NCBI RefSeq assembly: GCF_018304945.1
Contig: NZ_JAGQEE010000004.1
Span: forward strand, 310,001-374,000
Source of the DNA: Collimonas humicola
GTDB lineage: Bacteria; Pseudomonadota; Gammaproteobacteria; Burkholderiales; Burkholderiaceae_D
DNA: 64,000 nt
Direction: 5' to 3'
Shown here: positions 17,901-26,700 of the stretch, piece by piece
Layout: the number at the start of each line of letters is the position of its first letter
Numbering within the stretch: position 1 is the stretch's first letter
Notes under the pieces: generated by a model
Told to the model about the DNA's origin: nothing
Seen by the model: the letters and a program-made list of their open reading frames with translations, nothing else
Databases searched by the model: none
Program-made: the position numbers and the translations under genes

Positions 17901-18043
17901 GAAATGGAAATGAACGGAAAATCGATATCGGGCTGGTCCTGCACCAGCATGTCCTTGAAACTCATCAAGCCCATGATGGTGAGCAGGATGAACAGCAAGA
18001 TGGCCGGAACCGGATGCTTGATCGAGAGAGCGGAAAAATTCAT
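14975..18043 (-). CDS. RND family efflux pump, inner-membrane subunit
   Basis: A 1022-residue AcrB/HAE1-like transporter that exports substrates using the proton gradient. It has the N-terminal IKHPVPAILLFILLTIMGLMS helix, two large periplasmic loops, and twelve membrane helices in two halves. LVIGILVDDAIVEIENI near residue 400 carries the proton-relay Asp pair, and LLMLMGIAVKNSILLVEYAI near 930 is the paired second-half motif. The gene follows the adaptor by 13 bp on the same strand and ends the operon. Substrate cannot be read from sequence; a drug or aromatic compound pump is the usual role. GAGG precedes the ATG. Confidence 0.93.
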   Translation of the reverse strand: MNFSALSIKHPVPAILLFILLTIMGLMSFKDMLVQDQPDIDFPFISISTSLPGASPSQLETEVARKIENSVATVTDVRHIYTTINDGVVNTTVEFRLEKDISEAMDDVRDAVNRIRSDLPTDVRDPVYGKANTSGQPIITYTVKSDQLDEEALSWFVDNDVSKALLSVAGVGKIARVGGVNREVLVELDPERMAALNVSAAQISRQLQRVQQEAPGGKADISGARQSVRTIGTVGNVAEVAALQMALPDGHVIRLDQVAKVTDGIGERTALTLLDGKPVVGFEITRSKGASEITVSKAVKKAVAELNKKATHVKIEEAFNNVDVVQENYEGSMSLLYEGAILAVLVVWFFLRDWRATLVAAAALPLSIIPTFMAMKFLGFSLNGVTLLSLALVIGILVDDAIVEIENIVRHLRMGKTPYQAALEAADEIGLAVVATTFTLVAVFLPTAFMSGIVGRFFKQFGWTAAIAVTTSLVVARLLTPMMAAYLLKPIVHEKKESRLMAKYMAVASWCMHHRVKTMGMAALFFILSLAMIPFLPTGFIPPSDRGQTQVTLELPPGSILAETRASSEQARRLLMTNKNVAQVYSAIGGDETRRSTLTVLLKDPPERKEKQTEVDSELRKLLTQLPGLRFTVGGGGNGEEIQLLLSGDDPQALSSVTRAIEREIRTIPDLGNITSSISLVRPEIIVTPNFAKAADLGVTSSAIGETLRIATSGDYDQLVAKLNLPERQIPIRVRLPEDARHDLSVLERLSVQGKGGNVPLSSVADIRFDSGPARIDRIDRNRRVIIHVELNGHEIGEVMAKINELPNVKNLPPNVKRGELGDAEIMKELFSGFALAMLTGVLCVYMVLVLLFKGFLQPVTILAALPLSIGGAFAALLITHNSFSMPSLIGLLMLMGIAVKNSILLVEYAIVARRDHGMSRFDALMDACHKRAQPIVMTTIAMGAGMLPIALGLGADSSFRGPMAIAVIGGLVTSTFLSLLVIPVVFTYVDDLLLWASRKFRRKPGESVAHMVASKLHITET

Positions 18044-18056
18044 GGCCGGGCCTCGC

Positions 18057-19208
18057 TTATTTCATCGCCAGCGGTGCGGCCGGCTTCGATTCCGGCGCTG
18101 CCGGCGCTACCCGCACGGTATCGCCGTCGGCCAGGAAACCTGCGCCCTTTTCCACCAGCGTCATCGCCATCGTAATGCCGTTCGGTCCCTCGGCGACTTC
18201 GATGCGGTCGCCGATGCGGCGTCCCAGCGTGACCTTGGTCTGGGTCACCTTGTCATCCTTGCCCAGCTGATAGACATAGCTATAGCCGTCGCGCATCACC
18301 ACCGCGCTCTGCGGCAGGGTCAGCGCCTCGGCGTGGCCCAGCGCAAACTGGCCGGTGCCGAACATGCCGGCGTGGGCGCTGCCTGGCGCCGGCAAATCGA
18401 CATACACCAGGCCGTTGCGCGTGAGCGGATCGACGGTCGGCGCCACCATGCGCACCTTGCCGTCCACCACCACGCCGTTGGTGACGCGCAGCTTGACCTC
18501 CTGGCCGACCTTGATCTGCAGCAGGTCGGTGGCATTCACCTCGGCCCGCCATTCAAGACGGTTCTGGCGGATCAGCTTGAACAGCTCCTGCCCTTGCGAC
18601 GCCACCGAACCGACCGTCGCCGTGCGTGAAGAAATCACGCCGTCGTCGGGCGCCAGCACCTGGGTCTGGCGCAGCCGGATCTGCTGCATTTCCAGGCTGG
18701 CCTGGGCCGACTGCAAGCGCGCCTTGGCGCTGCGCTCGGCGACTTCATACTGAGTGGTCTGCTGGCCGCTCAAGGCGCCGCTGTTGACCAGCGTGCGCGC
18801 CCGTTCGGCATTGGCGTCCGCTTCCGACAGCGCCGCCTTCGCTTCTTCTACCGCGGCCTTTTGCTGCGCTACTTGCGCCTCTACGCTGTCATTGCTGAAA
18901 CGCGCCAGCACCTGGCCGCGCTTGACGATATCGCCGACGTTGACGCGCACCTCGGCCAGCTGCAGGCCGCCCAGTTCACTGCCGACCACGGCCTCCTGCC
19001 AGGCGGCGATGCTGCCGTTGGCCGACAGCGTCAGCGGCCAGTTGGCGCTTTGCGCCTTGGTGGTGGTGACGGTCAAGGACGCTTTCGGCTTGCTGGCTTC
19101 CTTGTCGGCGGGCTTGCTGCTCTTGCCTGTCGTGGCCCATACCGCGGCGGAACCGATGACAACGACCAGCGCCGCAATTGCTACCAGTTTCAAAGATGGC
19201 TTTTTCAT
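18057..19208 (-). CDS. RND efflux periplasmic adaptor (membrane fusion protein)
   Basis: A 383-residue HlyD/AcrA-type adaptor that links the pump to the outer-membrane channel. It has an N-terminal membrane helix or signal anchor (LVAIAALVVVIGSAAVWA), followed by a lipoyl half-motif (GGLQLAEVRVNVGDIVKRGQ). An alpha-hairpin spans about residues 110-190 (AQQKAAVEEAKAALSEADAN). The second lipoyl half is LAPDDGVISSRTATVGSVAS, and beta-barrel and membrane-proximal domains follow. There is no lipobox Cys, so it is held by the uncleaved helix or is secreted. It is the middle gene of a three-gene operon. Confidence 0.92.
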   Translation of the reverse strand: MKKPSLKLVAIAALVVVIGSAAVWATTGKSSKPADKEASKPKASLTVTTTKAQSANWPLTLSANGSIAAWQEAVVGSELGGLQLAEVRVNVGDIVKRGQVLARFSNDSVEAQVAQQKAAVEEAKAALSEADANAERARTLVNSGALSGQQTTQYEVAERSAKARLQSAQASLEMQQIRLRQTQVLAPDDGVISSRTATVGSVASQGQELFKLIRQNRLEWRAEVNATDLLQIKVGQEVKLRVTNGVVVDGKVRMVAPTVDPLTRNGLVYVDLPAPGSAHAGMFGTGQFALGHAEALTLPQSAVVMRDGYSYVYQLGKDDKVTQTKVTLGRRIGDRIEVAEGPNGITMAMTLVEKGAGFLADGDTVRVAPAAPESKPAAPLAMK

Positions 19209-19232
19209 GACTCTCTTCTTTACTTGTCTATG

Positions 19233-20723
19233 TTAAGAACGATCGGAGTTTGGCGCCGCAGTTGGCGATGCAGCCGGCAAGGCCGCCTGTTCCGCCTGAT
19301 TGCGCCAGCCGCCGCCCAAAGCCTTGTACAGGGCAATCCAGGCCGCCACGTGATCGCGCTGCACGCTGATCTGGCTCTGCTGCGCGGCCAGGAAGGTGCG
19401 GCGCGCATCCTCCAGCTCAAACAGGCTGCCGCTGCCGGCCTTGAATTTGTCGTCGTTGGCGCGGAAATAGCTTTCGTATTCGCGCGCCGCCAGCGCCGCA
19501 TCGTCTTCACGCCGCGCCGCCGCATCCAGGCGCACCAGGGCTTCTTCGATTTCGCGCGCCGCGCTGCGCACCTGCGCCTGGTAGCCCGCATAGGCCTCGT
19601 CGTAACGGCCGCGCGCCAGGTCGACCTGCGACTTGCGCAGCCCGGCATCGAACAGCGGCAACTTGAGCGAAGGGCCGAACGACCAGGTGTCGGAGCGCGA
19701 GCTGCCGCCGTCGAAGCGCAAGCCGCCTATGCCGATGCTGCCCAGCAGCGAAATGCTGGGATAGCGGTTGGCCTGGGCGACATTGATTTCGGCGCTGGCG
19801 GCCGCCAGTTCGCGCTCGGCGACAGCGATGTCAGGCCGTTGCGACAAGGCTTGCGCCGGCACGCTCTCGACCACGAAACCGCGCGGCTGCGGCACGCGCT
19901 GGTTGACCGCGAGCTTGGCGCGCAAGGAAGGCTCGGGAATATCCGTCAGCGCCACCAGCGCTTTGACGTCGAGGTCGCACTCGGTGCGCTGCACTACCAG
20001 CTTTTGCCTTGCGTCGGCGGTCGAGCCGTTGATCAGCGCGCCGTCGGCCGGCGCGGTAAAGCCGGCCTTGACCTTGAGCGAGGTCAACTGGGCGGTTTGT
20101 TCGCGCGACTTCAAGTCCTGCTCCAGCATCGCCGCGGTAGCCACGCAGGCGCGGTAGTTCACCAGCGTGCTGCCGACTTCCGCCGCCAGCGACACCTTGG
20201 CGCCGTACCAGTCGGCGTTGCGGGCGAACACACGCGCATTGGCGGCTTCGGCAGTCTTGCGCTTGCCGCCGAACAGGTCGAGCTCCCAGCTGGCGTCGAA
20301 GGTGGCGGTGCTGCTGGTGGCGACGGTGGCGACGCTGCCCAGGTTGGAGGTCAGGCCCGAGAGAGATTTGCTGCGCGTGCTGCTGGCGTCGGCGGCCACC
20401 GAAGGATAGAGCGCGCTTCCGGCGGAACCGGCCGTGGCGCGCGCCTGCGTAATGCGCGCCAGCGCCTGCGCCACGCTGGGGTTGCTGGCTTCGGCCGTGG
20501 CCACCAGTTCAGCCACCAGCGGATCGTCGAATTGCGACCACCAGCGCGTCAGGTCCGTTGTGCCGCCTTCCGTTGCCGGCGGCTTCGGTAAAGCGCTTTG
20601 AAATTGCGGCAGTACTGCTTGTGATGATGTGGTTGGCGAGGGTACCTGATAGGTAGGCCCGACCACGCAACCGGCGATCACGGACAGCAGGGGTACGCTG
20701 CCGAGCATCTTTAGTAAACGCAT
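19233..20723 (-). CDS. RND efflux outer-membrane factor lipoprotein (NodT/OprM type)
   Basis: A 496-residue TolC-like channel protein. The open frame extends further upstream, but the ATG at 20723 has AAGGG upstream and gives a proper lipoprotein signal, LLSVIAGC, with Cys at residue 19 followed by VVGPTYQVP, typical of the family. Two outer-membrane efflux repeats follow (ALARITQARATAGSAGSALYP near residue 100 and the matching DVAVAERELAAASAEINVAQ region). The C-terminus is Ala/Pro rich. It is the first gene of the efflux operon; the following adaptor starts 24 bp after its stop. Confidence 0.92.
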   Translation of the reverse strand: MRLLKMLGSVPLLSVIAGCVVGPTYQVPSPTTSSQAVLPQFQSALPKPPATEGGTTDLTRWWSQFDDPLVAELVATAEASNPSVAQALARITQARATAGSAGSALYPSVAADASSTRSKSLSGLTSNLGSVATVATSSTATFDASWELDLFGGKRKTAEAANARVFARNADWYGAKVSLAAEVGSTLVNYRACVATAAMLEQDLKSREQTAQLTSLKVKAGFTAPADGALINGSTADARQKLVVQRTECDLDVKALVALTDIPEPSLRAKLAVNQRVPQPRGFVVESVPAQALSQRPDIAVAERELAAASAEINVAQANRYPSISLLGSIGIGGLRFDGGSSRSDTWSFGPSLKLPLFDAGLRKSQVDLARGRYDEAYAGYQAQVRSAAREIEEALVRLDAAARREDDAALAAREYESYFRANDDKFKAGSGSLFELEDARRTFLAAQQSQISVQRDHVAAWIALYKALGGGWRNQAEQAALPAASPTAAPNSDRS

Positions 20724-21225
20724 CCTTTTTCCCTTACTTAATTTTTTTGCGGGGCTCCCAAATGCGGGATGTTCAATTGTTTTATGCGGTTTTGGTGCTG
20801 CCTGACTAGATGTAACAAGATCTCTGCTTGCCCTGCACAACTCTCCAATGTACAGGGTGTGGCGACACTGTAAAGAGGAAAATTGCTACTGAGTACGCGA
20901 TTGCGACGATCTGCAGAATCGATGGGATAAATCGACTAAAACGCGGAATGGAATGCAATCGGGCCGGATTTTATCAAATATGCATTTAAATTGCATAAAC
21001 GACAATTATTTCAGGCGATTTAAAAGAATCGCCGGAATTTCTGAGCGGCAATAATAGCCTGCTTCCCGCCTGACTTGTTGATTCCTCCATTTGAGATCCA
21101 GAAGGCTGTGCCGACACGCTGCAAGCGCATCGGACGACAAGGGCAGAAAAAGCCCCCGCACGAGATTTGTTTGATTTTGCAACAACAGTGGTCAATGTTG
21201 CTAGTTGAAATGTAGACTTCGCAAG
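20724..21225. other. Intergenic region between the efflux operon and the RlpA-like gene
   Basis: About 500 bp with no supported gene. It contains a near-palindrome TGCATTTAAATTGCA at 20981-20995 and a hairpin GGCGATT-N6-AATCGCC at 21014-21033. A weak minus-strand promoter match (TTTACA, 16 nt, TACATT) reads toward the efflux operon near 20873-20846. No local efflux repressor gene is adjacent. Confidence 0.4.
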
Positions 21226-21846
21226 ATGACAATTTTCAAGCTGCCGCAATGGCCCCGACAGCCGTACCGCGCTCTCCCGCCGCTCCTGCGCGCGGGCGTT
21301 TGCGCCGTCGTACTGTGGCTGCCGATTGCCGATGCCGCGCAAGCGCAAACGGCGGCGGCTTCTGCCGCCAGCGGCGACACTGGAGCGGCCGCCACGCAGC
21401 ATGAAATGACAACGCCGCCGCCATCGGGCGAGTGTGCTGTGCCTGCCGATGACGACGCGCCGAAGAAGTTAGTCCAGCGCGGCACTGCTTCCTGGTACGG
21501 CGGCAAGCTGCACGGCCGCAAATCGGCCAGCGGCGAGCGCTTCAATATGCACGCCATGACGGCTGCACACCCGAGCCTGCCTCTGGACAGCTGGGTGCTG
21601 GTGCGCAACATCGGCAACGGCAAGATGGCGATATTGAAAGTCAACGACCGCGGCCCCTTCCACAGCAAACGCATACTGGATGTCTCTTACAGCGCGGCGA
21701 AACAGCTGGGCTTCGCCGGCAAGGGTACGGCCCGCGTCGAAGTGCGGCCCTTGTCCCCTAGCGAAATGACTCTGGTGAAGGCACAGATCGCGCATGGCAT
21801 CGCGCCGGCGACCGATACCGACGATTGCAGCGCAAGCGAGCAATGA
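21226..21846 (+). CDS. RlpA-like septal ring/peptidoglycan protein
   Basis: A 206-residue exported protein. The ATG at 21226 gives a signal peptide (LLRAGVCAVVLWLPIADAAQAQ); a TTG seven codons upstream is less likely. After an Ala/Thr-rich linker, the double-psi beta-barrel domain covers about residues 85-185. It has the family motifs GTASWYGGKLHGRKSASGE, FNMHAMTAAHPSLPL and VNDRGPF, which include the catalytic Asp of lytic transglycosylases that cut denuded glycan. There is no lipobox and no C-terminal SPOR domain, unlike the classical RlpA of Pseudomonas, so septal targeting is uncertain. Monocistronic. Confidence 0.87.
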   Translation: MTIFKLPQWPRQPYRALPPLLRAGVCAVVLWLPIADAAQAQTAAASAASGDTGAAATQHEMTTPPPSGECAVPADDDAPKKLVQRGTASWYGGKLHGRKSASGERFNMHAMTAAHPSLPLDSWVLVRNIGNGKMAILKVNDRGPFHSKRILDVSYSAAKQLGFAGKGTARVEVRPLSPSEMTLVKAQIAHGIAPATDTDDCSASEQ

Positions 21847-21884
21847 CGGCCTGGCGATAGCGGACAAAGTGCAGACCTGCAGCG

Positions 21885-22289
21885 CTATGCAAACAGCTTT
21901 TGCCATTGATCTTGCTGCTGCATGTCCGCACGGGTATTCACTTCCAGCAGAACGCCGCCAGGCGTACGGCAAAAGAAGCGCGATCCGCGCGCGTTGTTGA
22001 AGACCTCTGTCTCCATATGGACGCCGTCTTCCAGGAACTCCTTATAGAGAGCCTGGACCTGCTCCAGGCTGTCGAGCTCTATACCGAAGTGGAAATTTTT
22101 GGGCCACGCCGGCTGCCCCTCCGTGACATGGTCGAGAACGATGTCAAAGTCGTGCCGCTTGAGCAGGCAGCTGTCGCCGGCGGCAATGATTTCGCAGCCG
22201 AGATATTTCTCGAAAAACGCAGCCGTCTCGGCTACATTGGTGGTGGGAAAGCTCAAATGATTCAGCTTTGCTTGGGTATGAATATGCAT
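21885..22289 (-). CDS. VOC (glyoxalase/dioxygenase) superfamily protein
   Basis: The ATG at 22289 gives a 134-residue single VOC domain; longer starts at 22322 and 22382 are possible. It begins AKLNHLSFPTTNVAETAAFF with the first metal-ligand-like His, and contains FHFGIELDSLEQVQALY and a C-terminal TPGGVLLEVNTR strand with the typical terminal Glu. VOC proteins include glyoxalases, dioxygenases and antibiotic-binding proteins; which applies cannot be said. It lies downstream of a TetR gene on the same strand, and candidate shared operators suggest that it is the regulator's target. Confidence 0.85.
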   Translation of the reverse strand: MHIHTQAKLNHLSFPTTNVAETAAFFEKYLGCEIIAAGDSCLLKRHDFDIVLDHVTEGQPAWPKNFHFGIELDSLEQVQALYKEFLEDGVHMETEVFNNARGSRFFCRTPGGVLLEVNTRADMQQQDQWQKLFA

Positions 22290-22387
22290 GATAGCTCTCG
22301 CAAAAAGGTTGAAATACGCCATAGAGGGAGCAGTCACCGATCCGTACCGCTGCGCGATCGCATGACTCTCCACAACGTCCATTTTGC

Positions 22388-22403
22388 GAGTAATTGCTCG
22401 ATT
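22388..22403. promoter_or_regulatory. Candidate TetR operator upstream of the VOC gene
   Basis: GAGTAATTGCTCGATT contains a GAG-N6-CTC dyad. It resembles sites at 22493-22508 and 23171-23187 and lies about 100 bp ahead of the VOC start. Confidence 0.35.
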
Positions 22404-22481
22404 TTAAAACTCGCATTGCCCAGCGCACCGGCCTGCAACAGGCGGTCATAGAAGTGACGCAGGATTTGGGCGCCGGGTGCA

Positions 22482-22508
22482 GCCCGGGCCCGGGCAATTG
22501 CTCACATT
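22482..22508. promoter_or_regulatory. GC palindrome and second candidate TetR site
   Basis: A perfect 14-bp palindrome GCCCGGGCCCGGGC (22482-22495) runs into AATTGCTCACATT. The latter shares its last 13 bases, with two mismatches, with the site at the tetR start. It lies between tetR and the VOC gene. Confidence 0.3.
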
Positions 22509-22526
22509 TGCGAAAGCCCTTGCAGG

Positions 22527-23150
22527 CTATCCGGGCCGGCGCTCCACGATCCCCAGATATCCGAACAGGGTGCGGCTGACACGGCACTCCAGCGCTGCGC
22601 GATCCACTTCACCGCGGTATCCCGCTGCATCCACCATGGCGCGCACGATAGCGATGATGTCGTCGGCCGCGATCTCGATGTTCGGCTGCGGCGGCATGTC
22701 TTCATGCGCCAGGATCTGGCCGATCAACTCACTCATGGCAACAATGAACGGCGCCAGTTCTTTGGCAATGGCGGGACGGCTTTCCTCGGCATCGAGCAGC
22801 CGCGCAAGCGTCGGCCGCCGCAGCTGCTGGTGCACGGAAGCGGCAATCAGATGCTGCAACGCCCTCTTGCCGCTCGGCTCGCTCAGCGCTCCTTCAGCCT
22901 CGGCAAAGAACACGGCTCGCTCGCGCTGGCAGAGGGCGACGATGAGTGCATCCTTGCCTGGGAAGTATTGATACAGTGAGCCGATGCTGACGCCGGCGCG
23001 CTGCGCGACGCTATTGGTATTGAGCCCCTTGATTCCCTTGGTTTCCAAGATGCGGGCCGCAGCCTCCAGGATCGCAGCGACAGTTTGTCCGGCGCGCGAT
23101 TGCTGGGGAATCTTGCGCGGCTTTAATGATTGGCGTTTTCTTGCGGTCAC
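22527..23150 (-). CDS. TetR family transcriptional regulator
   Basis: About 207 residues with an N-terminal HTH (AAARILETKGIKGLNTNSVA then QRAGVSIGSLYQYFPGKDAL) and a helical ligand-binding domain. I prefer the GTG at 23150, which has AGGTGA five nt upstream; a GTG five codons earlier (23165) is the alternative. A dyad GAGT-N4-ACTC lies immediately upstream, fitting autorepression. The next gene on the strand is the VOC protein, 237 bp away, with two similar sequence motifs in between. The ligand is unknown. Confidence 0.9.
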   Translation of the reverse strand: MTARKRQSLKPRKIPQQSRAGQTVAAILEAAARILETKGIKGLNTNSVAQRAGVSIGSLYQYFPGKDALIVALCQRERAVFFAEAEGALSEPSGKRALQHLIAASVHQQLRRPTLARLLDAEESRPAIAKELAPFIVAMSELIGQILAHEDMPPQPNIEIAADDIIAIVRAMVDAAGYRGEVDRAALECRVSRTLFGYLGIVERRPG

Positions 23151-23170
23151 GATGTCACCTGACACAAAGC

Positions 23171-23187
23171 GAGTAATGACTCACATT
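23171..23187. promoter_or_regulatory. Candidate TetR autoregulatory operator
   Basis: GAGTAATGACTCACATT contains the dyad GAGT-N4-ACTC just ahead of the tetR start codon. It matches motifs before the VOC gene at 13 and 12 of 17 positions. Confidence 0.4.
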
Positions 23188-23745
23188 CTACCGGCTATCG
23201 GACGATGCATGGCATCCGCCCGACATCATCGCGCAGCGGCTGAAATTTGCGCCTCTCAAACCACATCAGCGCTGAGGATGCGCTAAACAAATCAAAGACG
23301 CGCTAAACAAATGGAACGCCTGCTTGCCGCACACATCAACCCCAGCGACAAAAAATGTCAGTACCTGACAAATGCGCGGCAATAAATTTTTTACTGCCAT
23401 TAAATGTCAAGAAAACACACCTGATCTTGCTGGTACGGCACTTGCTCTTATGCAATATATGTACTGCGAACGCGCTGAATCCGCCACGGATCAATTCACC
23501 CGAACCTAGTCTCGCGGAACGCAGTTTTTGACCTGTGCCATGCACGGCACACGCGTCAGCAAGTGAAAGTTATCTGAGTTGTAAACGCCTCGGACACGGG
23601 CAAGTCCGCAAACAAGCTTCGCATGCTTACCTGCCCGCTGTTCTGACGCCGCATCTGCAAGCAAGTCCTGAAAAAGTATTGACGGTTGCTCAAACCGCTC
23701 ATTTTTTTGATTAGAACGCACTAACAAAAAAGCAAAGGAAACATC
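23188..23745. other. Intergenic region before the discoidin/di-heme gene
   Basis: About 560 bp without a convincing gene. It includes a short direct repeat CGCTAAACAAAT (23281-23312 area), a perfect inverted repeat TGTCAG-TAC-CTGACA at 23356-23370 that looks like an operator, and a TTGACG near 23680 that may be a -35 element for the downstream gene. GC content falls in the 23340-23480 part. Confidence 0.4.
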
Positions 23746-26700
23746 ATGAATGAATTGCCATACCGGCGGCGACTAAAATGGAAACCCGCGCGCAGTCTTT
23801 CCGCGCATGGGCTGGCCTTCGCCTTGAGCTTGTTGCTTGCAGCCTGCGGCGGCGGCAGCGACGATCCTGCCGCCCAGGGTGCCTCGGCCAAGAGCGCCCA
23901 GTCCCTGGCCGCCGCCAGCGCCGCGGCGGAAGTGGTGCTGACGCCGGTGAGCGCCAGCGCCAGTTCGGCCGAGCGCGGCGACCTGTCCGCCGCCGCGGCC
24001 ATCGACCACAACGAGAGCACGCGCTGGGGCAGCGGCTTCTCCGACGATGAATACCTGACACTGGATTTCGGCACATCCCAGGTCATCAACCGCGTCCACA
24101 TCGATTGGGAAAACGCCCACGCTCTCCAGTACCTGCTGCAAGTCTCCGACGACAATGCAAACTGGAGCACGATCAAGACCGTGGACAATAGCCAGGGCGG
24201 CTCCGAGGACTGGAGCGGGCTCTCAGGCCAGGGCCGCTATCTGCGCATGAAGGGCATCAAACGGTCGACGCAGTACGGCTATTCCATCTTCGAGATCCAG
24301 GCCTTCTCAGGCACTCCGGTTGCGCCACCCGTATCTGATCCGGTACCTGTGCCGGTCGACACCAGCAAACCGGGCGTAGCCATCAAGCCGGTAGCAGCGA
24401 CCTCGTCGGCGCTGGAAAATCCGGGCTTGTCGGCCGCCATGGCGATCGACGGCAAAATGACGACGCGCTGGTCGAGCGCCGCCGAGGACGGCGCCTGGAT
24501 TCAATTCGATTTTGGCGCCAAGACGCAGATCGGTTACATGAAACTGCTTTGGGAAAACTCCTACGGCAAGCAGTACGCGCTGCGGGTGTCGGACGACGGC
24601 CAGACCTGGTCGCAACTGCGCTATGTGAGCAATGGCCAGGGCGGTACCGAAGAATTTTTCAATCTCGGCGCCAATGCCCGTTACATCCGCTTGCAAGGTA
24701 TCGCCCGCGCCACGCAATATGGCTATTCACTGTTCGAGGTCGAGTTCAAAACGCCGGGCAGCGACAACACACTACCCAGCGCCGCTACCTCGGCCCTGAA
24801 ATTCCCCGCCAGCGGCAACGGCATGACGCCATTGCCCGCCGCCGCCGAGCCGCTGGAAACGCTGCAATTCACGCTGCCCGACGGCACGCTGGTGACGCGC
24901 TTCGGCGCTCGCGGCCTGGCCCGCCACGGCCGCGAGCGCGGCGAGGAATGGAACGAGATCGGCTATGGTCCCAACGAGACGGTCGACCCGGTCACCGGCT
25001 TGCCGGTGGATAAAGGACCGGGCAATTACCTGACTTTCGTACCGCAGTACTTCAAGAACCGCACCTGGGGTTTCGAAATCATCGACAATAGCCGCGTTGC
25101 CGGTGTGACCAAGCCGACGCTGAAAGTCAACGAGTACTTCCAGCAAGCCCAGCTGCCCGGCGGCGTGGCCTGGTTCCGCGCCTTCGACCGGCCGGGCGTT
25201 ACCGGTTACGGCTGGATGAATCCCGGCGAGCTGGCCGACCGCACTCTCACCATCTGCCCTCCCGTACCGTACCCGCCGAACGGCAAGCTGGCCAGCGCCA
25301 ACCTGCTCAACAACGGCTGCAGCCTGACTGTGACCGGTTACCCCGGTCACGGTGATCTTGGTCCGGACGGCTTCCCCAATGGCAAAAACGTTCCCGGGCG
25401 GCCGCTGGTGGCCGGCGATGTGATCGAAGTCTCGCCCTCGTTCTTCTCCACCAAGGACGCCATGCTGGCCAAAGGCGACGACGGCGGCATCCGCTACTAC
25501 TCAGCCGAATGGATCTACGTGGTGGGCGCAGGCCTCAGGCCCTGGTACGGCGTGCAACCGCGCCTGAACTCGGTGCCGCTGCCGGCCGCTACCTTGTCGG
25601 GCGGCGTCGGTTCGGTGTCCTACAACTACTCGAACAACGGACTGTTCATGTTCCAGCAGCCGCAGAACAATGTCGGCATGCAGAACATGCAGCGCTTCGT
25701 CGAGGGACGGCGGCTGGTGCATACCAACTTCACGACTGGCGATCACAACGAGCCCGGCAATGACCGCTATGCGCCGGCTGTCGGCTTGCAGGGGCAGCGC
25801 TTTAACCAGTCGGCCTGTATCGCCTGCCACGTCAACAACGGCCGCAGCATCGCACCGGGCGCATTGAACCAGCGGCTCGACAGCATGTCGGTGCGGGTGG
25901 CAATGATCGACGCCAGCGGGCAGCAGCTACCGCATCCGCAGTACGGCACCGCAGTACAGATGAATGGCGCATCGGCGACCGGAAGCTCGCAGAATTGGGG
26001 CAACAGCGTCAATGTTGCGGGATTCGAGAGCCGTACGGTAAAGCTGGCAGACGGCACGGCAGTCGAATTGCGCAAGCCGACGCTGGCTTTCGAGGGACCG
26101 GTGCCGGACGCCTTCTCGCTGCGCGCCGCGCAGCCGATGATTGGCACCGGCTTGCTGGAAGCCGTGCCGGAGGCGGACATCCTGGCGCGCGCTCGCGCGA
26201 CGCCGGATGAGGATGGCGTCAAGGGCCTGCCTAACTTTGTCTTCGATCCTGAAACAGGCGCCGTACGCCTGGGCCGCTTCGGCTGGAAGGCATCCAAGGC
26301 GACGCTGCGCCAGCAGGCCGCTTCGGCGCTGCTGCTGGACATGGCCGTGACCTCGCCGGTCTACCCCAACCGCGCCTGCAACACAGACCCGGCCGGCTGC
26401 GCCTCCGCCGGCGTGCAAAAGGGCATCTCGGAATCCGATCTGCAAGCGATCTCGCACTATCTTTCGCTGGTGGGCGTGCCGGCGCAACGCAGTCTTGCCA
26501 GCGGCTTCCCCAAGGGCGTAGCGCCATTGGATGAACACCGCGTCGATCCGGCCCAGGTAAGCAGCGGCGCCAAGCTCTTCCAGGGCATACGCTGCACCGC
26601 CTGCCACGCAGTAGAGATGAAGACCGGACCGGGCCATCTGTTTGCCGAGCTGCGTAACCAGACCATCCACCCGTACACCGACTTGCTGCTGCATGACATG

